Positions 1-8,121 of a stretch of 64,000 nucleotides of DNA are shown here, one piece after another (the stretch's first letter is position 1; every line of letters begins with the position of its first letter). A program made the translations under genes and the position numbers. The notes under the pieces are model-generated. The model searched no databases. It saw nothing but the letters and a program-made list of their open reading frames with translations, and was not told the origin of the DNA. The stretch comes from Hyphomicrobiales bacterium (GTDB lineage: Bacteria > Pseudomonadota > Alphaproteobacteria > Rhizobiales > Beijerinckiaceae): NCBI GenBank assembly GCA_930633525.1, contig CAKNFP010000002.1, positions 496,001 to 560,000 on the forward strand, written 5' to 3'.

Positions 1-900
1 GTGGCCCATATGGGCACCGATGGCGCCGGCCATTTCGTCAAGACCATCCACAACGGTATCGAATATGCCGATATGGAGATGATCGCCGAGGTCTACGGCA
101 TCATGCGCGACGGCCTCGGCCTTCAGGCAGCCGAGGCGGCGAAGGTCTTCACGCGGTGGAACGAGGGCGGCCTCTCCTCCTATCTCATCGAGATCTCCGG
201 CGTCACCCTCGCCGAGGTCGATCCCGACACGGGCAAGCCGATGGTCGATATCATCGTCGACGAGGCCGGTCAGAAAGGCACGGGCCGCTGGGCGGTGATC
301 GAGGCGCAGAAGCTCGCCGTCAGCGCCACGACGCTCGAAGCCGCGGTCTCGGCGCGCATCATCTCCGCCCATCGCGCCGAACGCGCCCGAACCGGCGCGA
401 TCTACGACCTCGGCCCGGCTGACAAGCTGTCCGGCATTGACCTCGACGCGCTCGAAAAGGCGTTGGAAACGGCCAAGATCATCGCCTATGCGCAAGGCTT
501 CGTCATCATGCAGGAGGCCTCCAAGGCCTTCGGCTGGAAACTGCCGCTCGGCAAGATCGCCGAGATCTGGCGCGCCGGCTGCATCATCCGCTCGCGCTTC
601 CTCGACGATATCACGCGCGCCTTCGATGCCAGCGAGGCACCGGAAAACCTGCTGCAGGTGCCTGACTTCGTGAAGCGTGTGAAGACGGGCCAAGACGCAT
701 TGCGGCGCGTCGTGGCACAGGCCGCGCTTGCCGGCATCCCGGTTCCCGCTCTCTCTGCCGCGCTCGCCTATTTCGACGACCTGCGGCGGCCGCGGGGTAC
801 GGCCAATCTGATCCAGGCACAGCGCGACCTGTTCGGCGCGCATACCTTCCGCCGGCTCGACCGGGAAGGCGTCTTCCATCACGAATGGCCGCCGGTCTGA
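1..900 (+). CDS. gnd: 6-phosphogluconate dehydrogenase, decarboxylating (5' truncated by window edge)
   Basis: This is the C-terminal two thirds of 6-phosphogluconate dehydrogenase, which oxidises and decarboxylates 6-phosphogluconate to ribulose 5-phosphate in the pentose phosphate pathway. The visible 299 residues begin just before the catalytic helix: GAGHFVK with Lys14, then Asn18 and Glu21 in HNGIEY match the substrate and proton-transfer residues of the family. The family signature VDEAGQKGTGRW follows at about 86-97, and the C-terminal tail RRLDREGVFHHEW is typical. The N-terminal NADP-binding Rossmann domain (about 170 residues) must lie upstream of base 1, so the GTG at base 1 is not the real start. 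It is followed by idnO and gntK, which feed gluconate into the same pathway. Confidence 0.95.
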   Translation: MAHMGTDGAGHFVKTIHNGIEYADMEMIAEVYGIMRDGLGLQAAEAAKVFTRWNEGGLSSYLIEISGVTLAEVDPDTGKPMVDIIVDEAGQKGTGRWAVIEAQKLAVSATTLEAAVSARIISAHRAERARTGAIYDLGPADKLSGIDLDALEKALETAKIIAYAQGFVIMQEASKAFGWKLPLGKIAEIWRAGCIIRSRFLDDITRAFDASEAPENLLQVPDFVKRVKTGQDALRRVVAQAALAGIPVPALSAALAYFDDLRRPRGTANLIQAQRDLFGAHTFRRLDREGVFHHEWPPV

Positions 901-919
901 CTGCAGATACGGGCCCATG

Positions 920-948
920 GCGTCGCCCCCTGCCGGGGGGGGCGATGC
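920..948 (+). terminator. GC-rich hairpin after gnd
   Basis: An 11-bp stem with one G-T pair (920-930 with 938-948, loop of 7) lies 20 bases after the gnd stop. There is no T-run after it, so it may be a weak or Rho-assisted terminator, or an mRNA-stabilising 3' structure between gnd and idnO. Confidence 0.4.
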
Positions 949-1019
949 AACGCGCGATAGTCAAGACCGCTCATCAATGCGGATCGGCAACGGTGGGACG
1001 TCACGGGGGCTGGAACGGC

Positions 1020-1787
1020 ATGAGTCTTCAACTGTTTGATCTGTCGGGGCGCATCGCGCTCATCACCGGTGCTGGCCAGGGCATCGGCTATGCCCTAGCG
1101 CAGGGACTTGGACGCGCCGGCGCGCATGTCGTCATCAACGGCCGTGACGCCGCCCGCCTCGAGGCCGCCGCCGAGCGCCTTCGCGGCGAGGGCTTGACCG
1201 TCGCCACCGCGCTTTTCGATGTCACCGACCAGAAGGCCGTGGTCGCCGGCATCGAGGCCGTCGAGCATGACGTCGGCCCGCTCGACATCCTCGTCAACAA
1301 TGCCGGCATCCAGCGGCGCGCCCCGCTGGAGGACTATCCCGTCGAGACCTGGCATGAGCTCATGCGCGCCAATCTCGACAGCGTCTTCTACGTCAGCCAG
1401 GCGGTTGCCCGGCACATGATCCAGCGCAAGCGCGGCAAGATCATCAATATCGCCAGCCTGCAAAGCGAGGCCGCCCGTTATTCCATCGCCCCCTATACCG
1501 CTTCCAAGGGCGCCGTGAAGAACCTGACTCGTGGCATGTGCACGGATTGGGCGCGCCATGGCCTTCAGGTCAACGCGATCGGCCCGGGCTATTTCGACAC
1601 GCCGCTCAACGCCGCCCTCGTCGCCAATCCCGAGTTCGATGCCTGGCTGACGACGCGCACTCCGGCCGGCCGCTGGGGCAAGGTCGAGGAATTGCAGGGC
1701 GCGGCGATTTTCCTCGCCTCCAACGCATCGAATTTCGTGAATGGCCAGATCCTTTATGTCGATGGAGGCGTCCTTGCGACGCTCTGA
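1020..1787 (+). CDS. idnO: Gluconate 5-dehydrogenase, short-chain dehydrogenase family
   Basis: A 255-residue classical short-chain dehydrogenase, most like gluconate 5-dehydrogenase, which interconverts 5-keto-D-gluconate and D-gluconate with NAD(P)H in the cytoplasm. The cofactor motif TGAGQGIG is at 16-23, NNAG at 93-96, and the catalytic triad is Ser146, Tyr159 and Lys163 (YTASK). The protein ends with the usual YVDGG segment. The ATG at 1020 gives the family's normal length; an in-frame upstream start would only add a low-complexity leader. Placement between gnd and gluconokinase supports the gluconate role over other SDR substrates. Exact substrate is inferred from context and overall resemblance. 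Confidence 0.85.
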   Translation: MSLQLFDLSGRIALITGAGQGIGYALAQGLGRAGAHVVINGRDAARLEAAAERLRGEGLTVATALFDVTDQKAVVAGIEAVEHDVGPLDILVNNAGIQRRAPLEDYPVETWHELMRANLDSVFYVSQAVARHMIQRKRGKIINIASLQSEAARYSIAPYTASKGAVKNLTRGMCTDWARHGLQVNAIGPGYFDTPLNAALVANPEFDAWLTTRTPAGRWGKVEELQGAAIFLASNASNFVNGQILYVDGGVLATL

Positions 1788-2292
1788 TCCCCCTGTCGCC
1801 ATCGTGCTGATGGGTGTCGCCGGCAGCGGCAAGACGACCCTCGGCCTTGCCCTCGCCGAGCGCTTCGGCCTCGCGTTCTATGACGCCGACGATTTCCATC
1901 CCCCGGCCAATGTCGCCAAGATGTCGGCCGGCATTCCGCTGAACGATGATGACAGGGCCCCCTGGCTCGACCGGCTCGCCGAGCTTCTGCATGACTCGAT
2001 CGCGGAAGGCCGCTCGATCGCGCTTGCCTGTTCGGCGCTCAAGCGGCGCTATCGTGACCGTCTGCGAGAAGGCTGCCCCGGCATTCTCTTCGTTCACCAG
2101 GTCGGTGACCGCGACATGATCGCGGAACGGATGAAGCGCCGGACGGACCACTATATGCCGCCATCGCTGCTCGACAGCCAGTTCGCCGCTCTGGAACTGC
2201 CAGACACGGATGAAAGCGTATTGACCCTCGATGGCACCGATCCACCGGAGGTTCTAGTCGACAGGGTCGTCGCGCGTCTGGCGCGTTCATAA
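1774..2292 (+). CDS. gntK: Gluconokinase
   Basis: A thermoresistant-type gluconokinase that phosphorylates D-gluconate to 6-phosphogluconate, the substrate of the upstream gnd product. The P-loop GVAGSGKT (14-21) is followed by the typical segments DADDFHPPANVAKM and GIPLNDDDRAPWL and by CSALKRRYRDRLR. I chose the TTG at 1774 because a GGAGG sits five bases before it and it gives 172 residues, the family's usual length; ATG codons at 1741, 1756 and 1762 are in frame but lack such a site. The gene overlaps the end of idnO by 14 bases, which suggests translational coupling. Confidence 0.9.
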   Translation: MRRSDPPVAIVLMGVAGSGKTTLGLALAERFGLAFYDADDFHPPANVAKMSAGIPLNDDDRAPWLDRLAELLHDSIAEGRSIALACSALKRRYRDRLREGCPGILFVHQVGDRDMIAERMKRRTDHYMPPSLLDSQFAALELPDTDESVLTLDGTDPPEVLVDRVVARLARS

Positions 2293-2315
2293 CGTCCGCG
2301 AGAGCAAGCGGGACC

Positions 2316-2346
2316 GTCGCGAAGGTATTGGTCGTGTGTTCGCGAC
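2316..2346 (+). terminator. Hairpin after the gluconate operon
   Basis: A perfect 8-bp stem (GTCGCGAA at 2316-2323 with TTCGCGAC at 2339-2346, 15-base loop) begins 23 bases after the gntK stop. No T-run follows. From here to 2585 I see no gene; a 7-bp perfect palindrome with a 2-base centre lies at 2436-2451. Confidence 0.4.
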
Positions 2347-2585
2347 ATGCCGTCGCATGACGGCGAGTTACAACGGATCGCACGGGAGACGTGATTTATT
2401 TCCAGATTTCCGGCGCAGAGTATCCAGGCAATCTCGCCAAGCTTGCTTGGCAATGCAGAACGACCAGCACCGATTAACTTCATGGCTATGCTTTAAAAGC
2501 TGACATGGCTCGATGGTACAATATCCCTGATACGGAACGATGCCGGACGGCAATCCGCAGGCCTCGCCCGATACACGTCAGGCGC

Positions 2586-2900
2586 CTACGCGCGACCAGC
2601 CATCCGCATTTGACGGAGATCCGGCTGGGGAAGAATCTGCGCAGTCATCGCCAAAGCCGTTTGCAGTATCGCGTTATCTGCTTGAGGATCCGGTTGCCAG
2701 CCGCAAGGACATGCATTGTCGCCACGATGAGCATCGTGAATTTCCCTGTAGACCGAGCCCAGCGCTTCAGCAGCCATGCTCAGGACAGTCATGGGCGGCA
2801 GACGGCTGCCGTGCAACACATTGCAGAACGCCGTCATGACCGCCTGGTGCAGTTCGGCTTCATAGAAGCTCCTGTCCGCCAAAGATGTGTCATGCAGCAC
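2586..2900 (-). CDS. Conserved hypothetical protein, downstream member of a small overlapping pair
   Basis: A 104-residue protein I cannot assign to a named family. It begins with a GTG at 2900 that overlaps the stop of the upstream gene by 11 bases and is preceded by a GAGG- and GGGG-rich ribosome-binding stretch, so translation is probably coupled. The N-terminal half is helical (FYEAELHQAVMTAFCNVL and PMTVLSMAAEALGSVYREI). A Cys-containing patch CPCGWQPDP at about 65-73 could bind metal or form a disulfide. There is no signal peptide. The C-terminal part (after about residue 85) looks poorly conserved. Its function is unknown. Confidence 0.55.
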   Translation of the reverse strand: MLHDTSLADRSFYEAELHQAVMTAFCNVLHGSRLPPMTVLSMAAEALGSVYREIHDAHRGDNACPCGWQPDPQADNAILQTALAMTAQILPQPDLRQMRMAGRA

Positions 2901-3168
2901 GATACCGGCCCCTTTCCTCGCGCGACGCAACGGGCAACGGCGTATCCGCGGTGTCAACCAGCCCGACAGTCAGCAGATCAACAAGCCGCTGCATACGCCG
3001 CGAGAGCACGTCATAAGCCCTGGCGCTTGCATTGGCGGGGCCTTTGACGAAGGCATAGGCACATCTCAGCTCCAACTGGGTTGCTCCCGTTCGCAGCAAC
3101 TCCTCGACGATCAGGCGGTCGACACGTCCTACGACCGCCGCCACATCGCGCTCACGAATAACGTTCAT
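2890..3168 (-). CDS. Conserved hypothetical protein, upstream member of a small overlapping pair
   Basis: A 92-residue soluble protein of unknown function. I chose the ATG at 3168 because GAGG lies seven bases upstream and the protein then begins MNVIRERDVAAVVGRVD, a compact helical start that fits small alphaproteobacterial hypotheticals. Further in-frame starts extend to 3285 but have no good binding site. The middle is rich in Leu, Arg and Ala with no recognisable catalytic motif. It is transcribed with the overlapping gene ending at 2586, and the pair probably acts together. The AT-rich gap upstream should carry its promoter. Confidence 0.55.
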   Translation of the reverse strand: MNVIRERDVAAVVGRVDRLIVEELLRTGATQLELRCAYAFVKGPANASARAYDVLSRRMQRLVDLLTVGLVDTADTPLPVASREERGRYRAA

Positions 3169-3765
3169 ATCGATCCTCGATCCCGACCAGCAGCCCACGC
3201 TCGCAAAGCATCGCCCTGCGCGCTGACTTTTCGCCAAGTCCATATCCCCGATAAATTGCACTGGCGTGAAACCTGGGCGACCCACCTCTTTCTAAATATT
3301 CCAGACCGCCTCATCCTAAATTTCAAAAATTTCTAAATTAAAACATTCCAGGCAATCATCAGAAATAGAATAAATTAAAAGTAATTGACACGGCTACCAG
3401 CGTCGCAGTGAATAATTCACATACTCTCCACCCACCAATTCTTCCAACGCTCAGCCGGCCACACACATAAAGGCTGATTCGATTTTTCGCAAGTCGCCGC
3501 GGGCTAAAATACATCGAAATATTCCCGCATCATAAATTGTTATTTCTCTAATCTTCGCGATAAGCTCAGCGTTAGGCTAGACTTCCGTGTAGGGGTTGTT
3601 CACACAGGAGGCCTGCCCAAAAAGAGCGGGCCATTTCTGGGTGAGATCATCATTCCGGAAGATGAAGACGAACCCGCTCCGGCCTTGTCGTGGGCGCGAC
3701 GTAACGTCGGCCTCCGGGACCCTTCCGCCGACCAAGCATGGCCGCTGTACCTACAATTCGCGGCT
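3169..3765. other. AT-rich intergenic region
   Basis: About 600 bases without a convincing gene. Bases 3285-3560 are strikingly AT-rich compared with the rest of the window. They contain TTGACA at 3385-3390 and, 17 bases further on, the perfect 13-base palindrome GTGAATAATTCAC at 3408-3420, which could be a plus-strand promoter with an operator. No plus-strand gene follows. A 7-bp hairpin lies at 3610-3632. Confidence 0.5.
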
Positions 3766-4809
3766 TCAGTCGCCGTCGCCGGGAGCAGTGCCGCCGCGCG
3801 CGGGCGGGCTGCGCATCTTGAAGACGGTCTCCCAGCGAGCCGGCTGCATGCGCTGCGGCGGCAAGCCGCGCAGGATGAGGCCGAGATCGTCGAGCACCAT
3901 TTCTCCAATCGTCTCCATCGCGGCGGGAATGCCACCCGCGCGATGGGGCGAAAGCAAGAGGCGGCTCTGACGCACGGGGTCTCCGGCGGCGATCGGCTCG
4001 GCCGGAAACACATCCGTTGCCGCGCGAAAACGCCCGGCATTGGCAAGGTCGACAAACGCGTCGAAGTCCACGACGCCTGCACGACTGCCAAGCACCACCA
4101 CACTGTCTGGCGCAATGGTCTCGAGTACCTGGCGCCCTAGAAAGCCCTGGTTGTCTGATGTGACGCCTGCCAGAATGAAGAGGAACTGCGAGGTGGCCAA
4201 CACCGTGTCAAGATCCGCGGGCCGCACCTGCTCGGCGCGCAATACGCTGTCCGGCAACCAGGGATCATAGACCTGGATGTCCGCCGCGAAGCCGCTCAGC
4301 AGACGGCGCAGCGCCCGCCCTATATTGCCATAACCGATCAACCCAACCCGCGCCTCGCTGATGAGCAGGGCTTCGGGATTGCCCGCAAGGCCGTAGCGTT
4401 CCGCGCCGGCGCGCACCGCGCTATCCGCCGCCGTGACGCCCCGTGCGAGATCGAGCGCCAAGGCCAGCACCATTTCGGCCACCGGCACGGCAAAGGCCGG
4501 TGCGATCGACAGGACCGCGATGCCACGCGACAGACAGGCGTGATAATCGATGTTCTGATAGAAATTGCCTTCAACGTTCAGGACGGCGCGCAGCTTGGTG
4601 GCGCGCTCCACTCTTGCCATGGGCAGGGGCGTCTGCCCGATGATGGCGACCGCCTCGGGGAGCATCGCCTCGATCAGGCTCTCGCCCATTGGGGATTGCT
4701 TGTCCTCAATGATCTCGGCCATTGCCGAGAGCCGCTCCCATTGCGCTGGATTGAAGATGCGCTCGCGCTGGCGCGGAAAGGGATCAAGAAGCACAACCGG
4801 CTTTGTCAT
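3766..4809 (-). CDS. D-isomer-specific 2-hydroxyacid dehydrogenase family protein
   Basis: A 347-residue NAD(P)-dependent 2-hydroxyacid dehydrogenase. The Rossmann motif GYGNIG is at 159-164, and the catalytic set is Arg243 (GSRAGVVD), Glu271 (VFPAEP) and His289 (SPHRAGG), all intact. The length and the C-terminal regulatory-free layout match glyoxylate/hydroxypyruvate-type enzymes rather than long PGDH. The ATG at 4809 has GGAGG five bases upstream; the GTG one codon earlier is too close to that site. It lies 57 bases after the oxidoreductase gene starting at 6042 and is probably in the same transcript, so the two may oxidise a sugar or polyol-derived acid in sequence. The substrate cannot be told from sequence. 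Confidence 0.85.
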   Translation of the reverse strand: MTKPVVLLDPFPRQRERIFNPAQWERLSAMAEIIEDKQSPMGESLIEAMLPEAVAIIGQTPLPMARVERATKLRAVLNVEGNFYQNIDYHACLSRGIAVLSIAPAFAVPVAEMVLALALDLARGVTAADSAVRAGAERYGLAGNPEALLISEARVGLIGYGNIGRALRRLLSGFAADIQVYDPWLPDSVLRAEQVRPADLDTVLATSQFLFILAGVTSDNQGFLGRQVLETIAPDSVVVLGSRAGVVDFDAFVDLANAGRFRAATDVFPAEPIAAGDPVRQSRLLLSPHRAGGIPAAMETIGEMVLDDLGLILRGLPPQRMQPARWETVFKMRSPPARGGTAPGDGD

Positions 4810-4866
4810 CACGTCCTCCCCTTATTTGTCGTTTTATCGCTGTCCCGCTAGCTTATTCGAAACGGT

Positions 4867-6042
4867 TCAGACGCGCGGAACCGGCGCCCAGGAGCCGCTC
4901 GCGGTCGAAGCAAGGCAGGCTTCGATGAAGGCAAGGCCTTCAGCGCCGTCCTCAGCGGTCGGCACCATACGGGCGAAACGATCCGGCTCACGACCGGCGC
5001 GGCGGGCCGCGACGAGCGACGCGAAATCGCGGTAGATATTGGCGAAGGCTTCGAAGAAGGCCTCGGGATGCCCTGGCGGCAGCCGTGCCGCCTCGCGGCT
5101 GTAGGGATGCAAGGTCGGCAGGCCCCGCGTGCGCACCTCCGCCGGCCGCGCATTACGCATGATGCGCAGTTCATTGGCGCTGGCCTGCGCCCAGGCGAGA
5201 CCGCCCTCCTCCCCATAGGCCTCCAGTGTCAGCGCGTTTTCGGCGCCAGTCGCCGCCTTGGTCACGAACATCACGCCGCGCGCGCCGCCCTCCAGCCGCA
5301 GGATCACCGATGCCGTGTCATGGGCTTCGCGGCCCGGAATGACCGCACCCACATCCGCCAGCACGGCCTCAACCCTGCGCCCCGTCACGAAGGTCAGCAT
5401 TTGATGGGCGTGGGTGCCGATATCGCCGAGCACATGGCTCAGCCCGCCGCGGGCCGGGTCAAGACGCCAGCGCAGTCGATCCGTCATGGCTCCGGGGTTA
5501 CCCTCGACATGTGATCCGAGCGATCCCTGCACATAGTTCGCCTGCACGAGGCGCAGGGTGCCGAGTTCACCGGCCGCAACCGCGCTCTTCGCCTCCCGCA
5601 GCATGGGGTAGCCCGAATAGTTGTGAGTGAGGCAGAAGATCAGGCCGCGGTCACGCGCCTTGGTTACCAAGCCCCGCGCCGAGGCGAGATCGTTAGTAAG
5701 AGGCTTGTCGCAGATCACATCAAGGCCGGCATCCAGCGCCATCTCGGCGAACGCCTCGTGACTATCGTTAGGCGTCATGATCGCAACCGCATCGATGCCA
5801 TCAGATCGTCCCGCCTCCGCCGCAAGCATGGTCGCGACATCGCTGTAGCCCCGCGCCAGCCCGAGAGCCTCCGCCTCCTTGACCGCGCGATCGGATTGGG
5901 AGGACAGAACGCCAGCGACCAGTTCAAATCCGTCATCGAACCGGGCTGCGGTGCGATGCACCGGCCCGATGAGCGAGGTACCTCCCCCGCCGATGAGGCC
6001 AAGACGCAAACGGCGACCAAGCAGTTGAATGACAGCGTTCAT
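4867..6042 (-). CDS. Gfo/Idh/MocA family oxidoreductase
   Basis: A 391-residue NAD(P)-dependent sugar or polyol dehydrogenase. The N-terminal nucleotide-binding motif GLIGGGG is at 15-21, TPNDSH at 90-95 and the family's catalytic-lysine motif CDKPLT at 111-116; the C-terminal half is the usual alpha/beta substrate domain. The ATG at 6042 is preceded by GAGG at eight bases and starts the protein just before the Rossmann fold. The open frame extends upstream to 6267 but would add an unrelated leader. It heads a two-gene operon with the 2-hydroxyacid dehydrogenase. Overall it resembles inositol or hexose dehydrogenases in rhizobial catabolic operons; the precise substrate is not determinable. 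Confidence 0.87.
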   Translation of the reverse strand: MNAVIQLLGRRLRLGLIGGGGTSLIGPVHRTAARFDDGFELVAGVLSSQSDRAVKEAEALGLARGYSDVATMLAAEAGRSDGIDAVAIMTPNDSHEAFAEMALDAGLDVICDKPLTNDLASARGLVTKARDRGLIFCLTHNYSGYPMLREAKSAVAAGELGTLRLVQANYVQGSLGSHVEGNPGAMTDRLRWRLDPARGGLSHVLGDIGTHAHQMLTFVTGRRVEAVLADVGAVIPGREAHDTASVILRLEGGARGVMFVTKAATGAENALTLEAYGEEGGLAWAQASANELRIMRNARPAEVRTRGLPTLHPYSREAARLPPGHPEAFFEAFANIYRDFASLVAARRAGREPDRFARMVPTAEDGAEGLAFIEACLASTASGSWAPVPRV

Positions 6043-6455
6043 GGCGACAGCCTCGTCTTTGGTGAACAAGAAGCGCGCGGGATCCCGAGACCCGGGTCCC
6101 ACATGTTCTGATCCGCCACGATGAAGCATCACATCGGACTTACAAAGTCCTGACTGGAGAGGATCTTGGGAGTATCCGGCCCAGCATGGCCAGCGTAGGC
6201 GCCGCGATCGGCATCGCCGCGTCTGCCGGACGCTTGGCCACCTGACAAATGATCGGCTATTACCCATACAATTTTTATATGTATGGCATACCCCCAGCGC
6301 ATCTATCTAGGCCATAGCTGGGCTTCGCCCATTCCACGATCAGCTGCGACAGTGGCGACAGGGCTTACCGGCCATTGAAGATTGACTATCCATGCATACA
6401 TTGCGCATACAGACTGCTGTAGGAAGTCGGCCTTCCCGTATCGAGGAAAAATGCG
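6043..6455. other. Divergent intergenic region between the oxidoreductase operon and the DUF983 gene
   Basis: A 413-base non-coding region that must carry the promoters of both flanking transcripts. Apart from the nested inverted repeats described at 6264-6291, I see no other clear element. Confidence 0.6.
6264..6291. promoter_or_regulatory. Nested inverted repeats, candidate operator
   Basis: CCATACA at 6264-6270 and its exact reverse complement TGTATGG at 6280-6286 are separated by nine AT-only bases. The second arm also forms the short palindrome GTATGGCATAC with the bases that follow. The element lies about 220 bases before the oxidoreductase start at 6042 and 165 before the DUF983 start. 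It looks like a site for a dimeric regulator such as a GntR or LacI protein; the regulator is not in the immediate neighbourhood. Confidence 0.4.
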
Positions 6456-6896
6456 ATGTCCAGGGACGTGATGTCGAAAAATGAGCAGTGGCCGCCACTG
6501 CCGCCTATGAGCACGGGCCTGCGTGGACGTTGTCCGCGTTGCGGCCAGGGGCATATGTTCAACGGCTTCCTGACCTTGGCACGGGAATGCGAGGTCTGCG
6601 GCCTCGACTACAAATTCGCGGATCCAGCCGACGGTCCGGCGTTTTTTGTCATGATGTTCGTCTGTATCCCGGCCGTCATGTTTGGGCTATGGATCGAGAC
6701 GGCCTATGAGGCGCCGTGGTGGGTGCATCTGTTCACAACCCTGCCGGTGTTGCTCCTGTTCTGTATCCTCCCGCTGCGGCCCCTCAAGGGCTGGCTCGTC
6801 GCAAGCCAGTTCTTCTTCAAGGCGGAGGAAGGCCGGCTTGCCCGGCCGGATGAATATCCTCCCGCCGAACCCAAGCCACAAGCGGGCGGTCGCTGA
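6456..6896 (+). CDS. DUF983 family membrane protein
   Basis: A 146-residue member of the DUF983 family, small inner-membrane proteins of unknown function that are common in alphaproteobacteria. A cytoplasmic zinc-ribbon-like head carries two CxxC pairs (Cys26/Cys29 in RCPRCG and Cys45/Cys48 in CEVCG). Two transmembrane helices follow at about 63-84 and 88-107, and a charged Pro-rich tail ends the protein. The ATG at 6456 has GAGGA seven bases upstream. It stands alone, divergent from the oxidoreductase operon and convergent with ackA. Members often sit near cytochrome oxidase or ubiquinol genes elsewhere, but nothing here indicates such a link. Confidence 0.88.
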   Translation: MSRDVMSKNEQWPPLPPMSTGLRGRCPRCGQGHMFNGFLTLARECEVCGLDYKFADPADGPAFFVMMFVCIPAVMFGLWIETAYEAPWWVHLFTTLPVLLLFCILPLRPLKGWLVASQFFFKAEEGRLARPDEYPPAEPKPQAGGR

Positions 6897-6930
6897 TCGT
6901 TTTACTCAGGGTCGGCGCCTGCTCTCGCCG

Positions 6931-8121
6931 CTAGGCTCGACTGGTCGCGGCCAGGACGCTCTCCGCTTCGTCAGCGATAATCTGTTCCTCATCCGTGGGG
7001 ACAACGAAGGCCGTCACGCGGCTCGTGGCGGCGCTCACGCGAACGGCGTTCGCCGCATTCGCTTCCCCGTCGAGCGCAAGGCCGAGCCATTCAAGACGCT
7101 CCGCCACCGCCTGCCGCACCCAAGGCTGGTTCTCGCCAACTCCAGCCGTGAAAACTACAGCGTCGAGGCCACCGAGCGTGGCAGCGAGGCGCGCGATCTC
7201 GCCCGCGATGCGGAACGCGAAAACCTCCAGCGCCTCGCGGGCCTCCGGCTGGTCGCTCGCCAGCAATTCGCGGCTATCCGCGCTGAGCCCGGACATGCCA
7301 AGCAACCCGGATTGCTTGTAGAGGATATCATTGACCGCAGCGAGGCTCCGCGACCCATCCTCGAGGAGATACAGGATCACGCCCGGATCGAGCGCACCAC
7401 AGCGGGTCGCCATCGGGATGCCGTCGAGGGTGGAGAAGCCCATGCTTGTATCGCGGCTAACGCCGTCGTGGAGCGCGCAGAGGCTTGCGCCGCTGCCGAG
7501 ATGAGCCGCGACAACCTTGCCCTTGGCGGCGGCTGGCGCAAGCCGGGCAAGCTCCCGGGCGATGAACGCGTAGGACAGGCCATGGAAGCCGTAGCGCTTG
7601 ACGCCCGCATCGTGCAGCGCCCGCGGCAGGGCAAAGCGGCGCACCACCTCGCTCTGGCTGCGGTGGAAAGCCGTATCGAAGGACGCTGTCTGCGGCAAGG
7701 CGGGGCGCAGATGGCGGATGGCGCGGATCAACCGCACACATTGCGGCTGATGCAACGGCGCAAGAGGTGTCAGAGCCGCGATCCCGTCGATCGCCGCGTC
7801 GTCAATCAGCACAGCCCGCGCAAAGACGTCGCCACCGTGCACGACGCGATGGGCCACGGCGGTCACCGCACTGATGTCGAAATGCTGCGCAAGCCAACGG
7901 AAGGTTTCAGCCAGTACATCCTCGAGTGGCCCATCGGGCGCCGCCGCGAGCGCCACATCCTCCGCCGAGGGCCCCTCAGTGAGGTGGAATGCGAGCGGCC
8001 TTCGCCGAAAATCGATGGTCCCCTTGCCGATCCGCAGGCAGCGTCCGTCGATGCGTCTGAACAGCCCGATCTTGACCGTCGACGAACCGGCATTGAACGT
8101 GAGCAATAGCGGATCACTCAT
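6931..8121 (-). CDS. ackA: Acetate kinase
   Basis: A 396-residue acetate kinase (ASKHA fold) that makes acetyl phosphate and ADP from acetate and ATP, or the reverse. Asn10 and the LTFNAGSS start, AHRVVHGG at 90-97 with the substrate arginine, Asp149 in SFDTAFH, YGFHGLSY at 177-184, HLGSGAS at 207-213 and the TRCGALDPG segment at 239-247 are all present. Its ATG overlaps the stop of pta by four bases (ATGA), so it is the last gene of a phaC-pta-ackA operon. With Pta it links acetyl-CoA to ATP, which fits the low-oxygen-type control site upstream of phaC. Confidence 0.95.
   Translation of the reverse strand: MSDPLLLTFNAGSSTVKIGLFRRIDGRCLRIGKGTIDFRRRPLAFHLTEGPSAEDVALAAAPDGPLEDVLAETFRWLAQHFDISAVTAVAHRVVHGGDVFARAVLIDDAAIDGIAALTPLAPLHQPQCVRLIRAIRHLRPALPQTASFDTAFHRSQSEVVRRFALPRALHDAGVKRYGFHGLSYAFIARELARLAPAAAKGKVVAAHLGSGASLCALHDGVSRDTSMGFSTLDGIPMATRCGALDPGVILYLLEDGSRSLAAVNDILYKQSGLLGMSGLSADSRELLASDQPEAREALEVFAFRIAGEIARLAATLGGLDAVVFTAGVGENQPWVRQAVAERLEWLGLALDGEANAANAVRVSAATSRVTAFVVPTDEEQIIADEAESVLAATSRA

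Noticed and set aside
2586..3168. A single frameshifted gene instead of two
   Set aside because: The downstream frame has its own GTG start with a purine-rich binding site in the 11-base overlap, and each product looks self-contained; a frameshift is possible but less likely.
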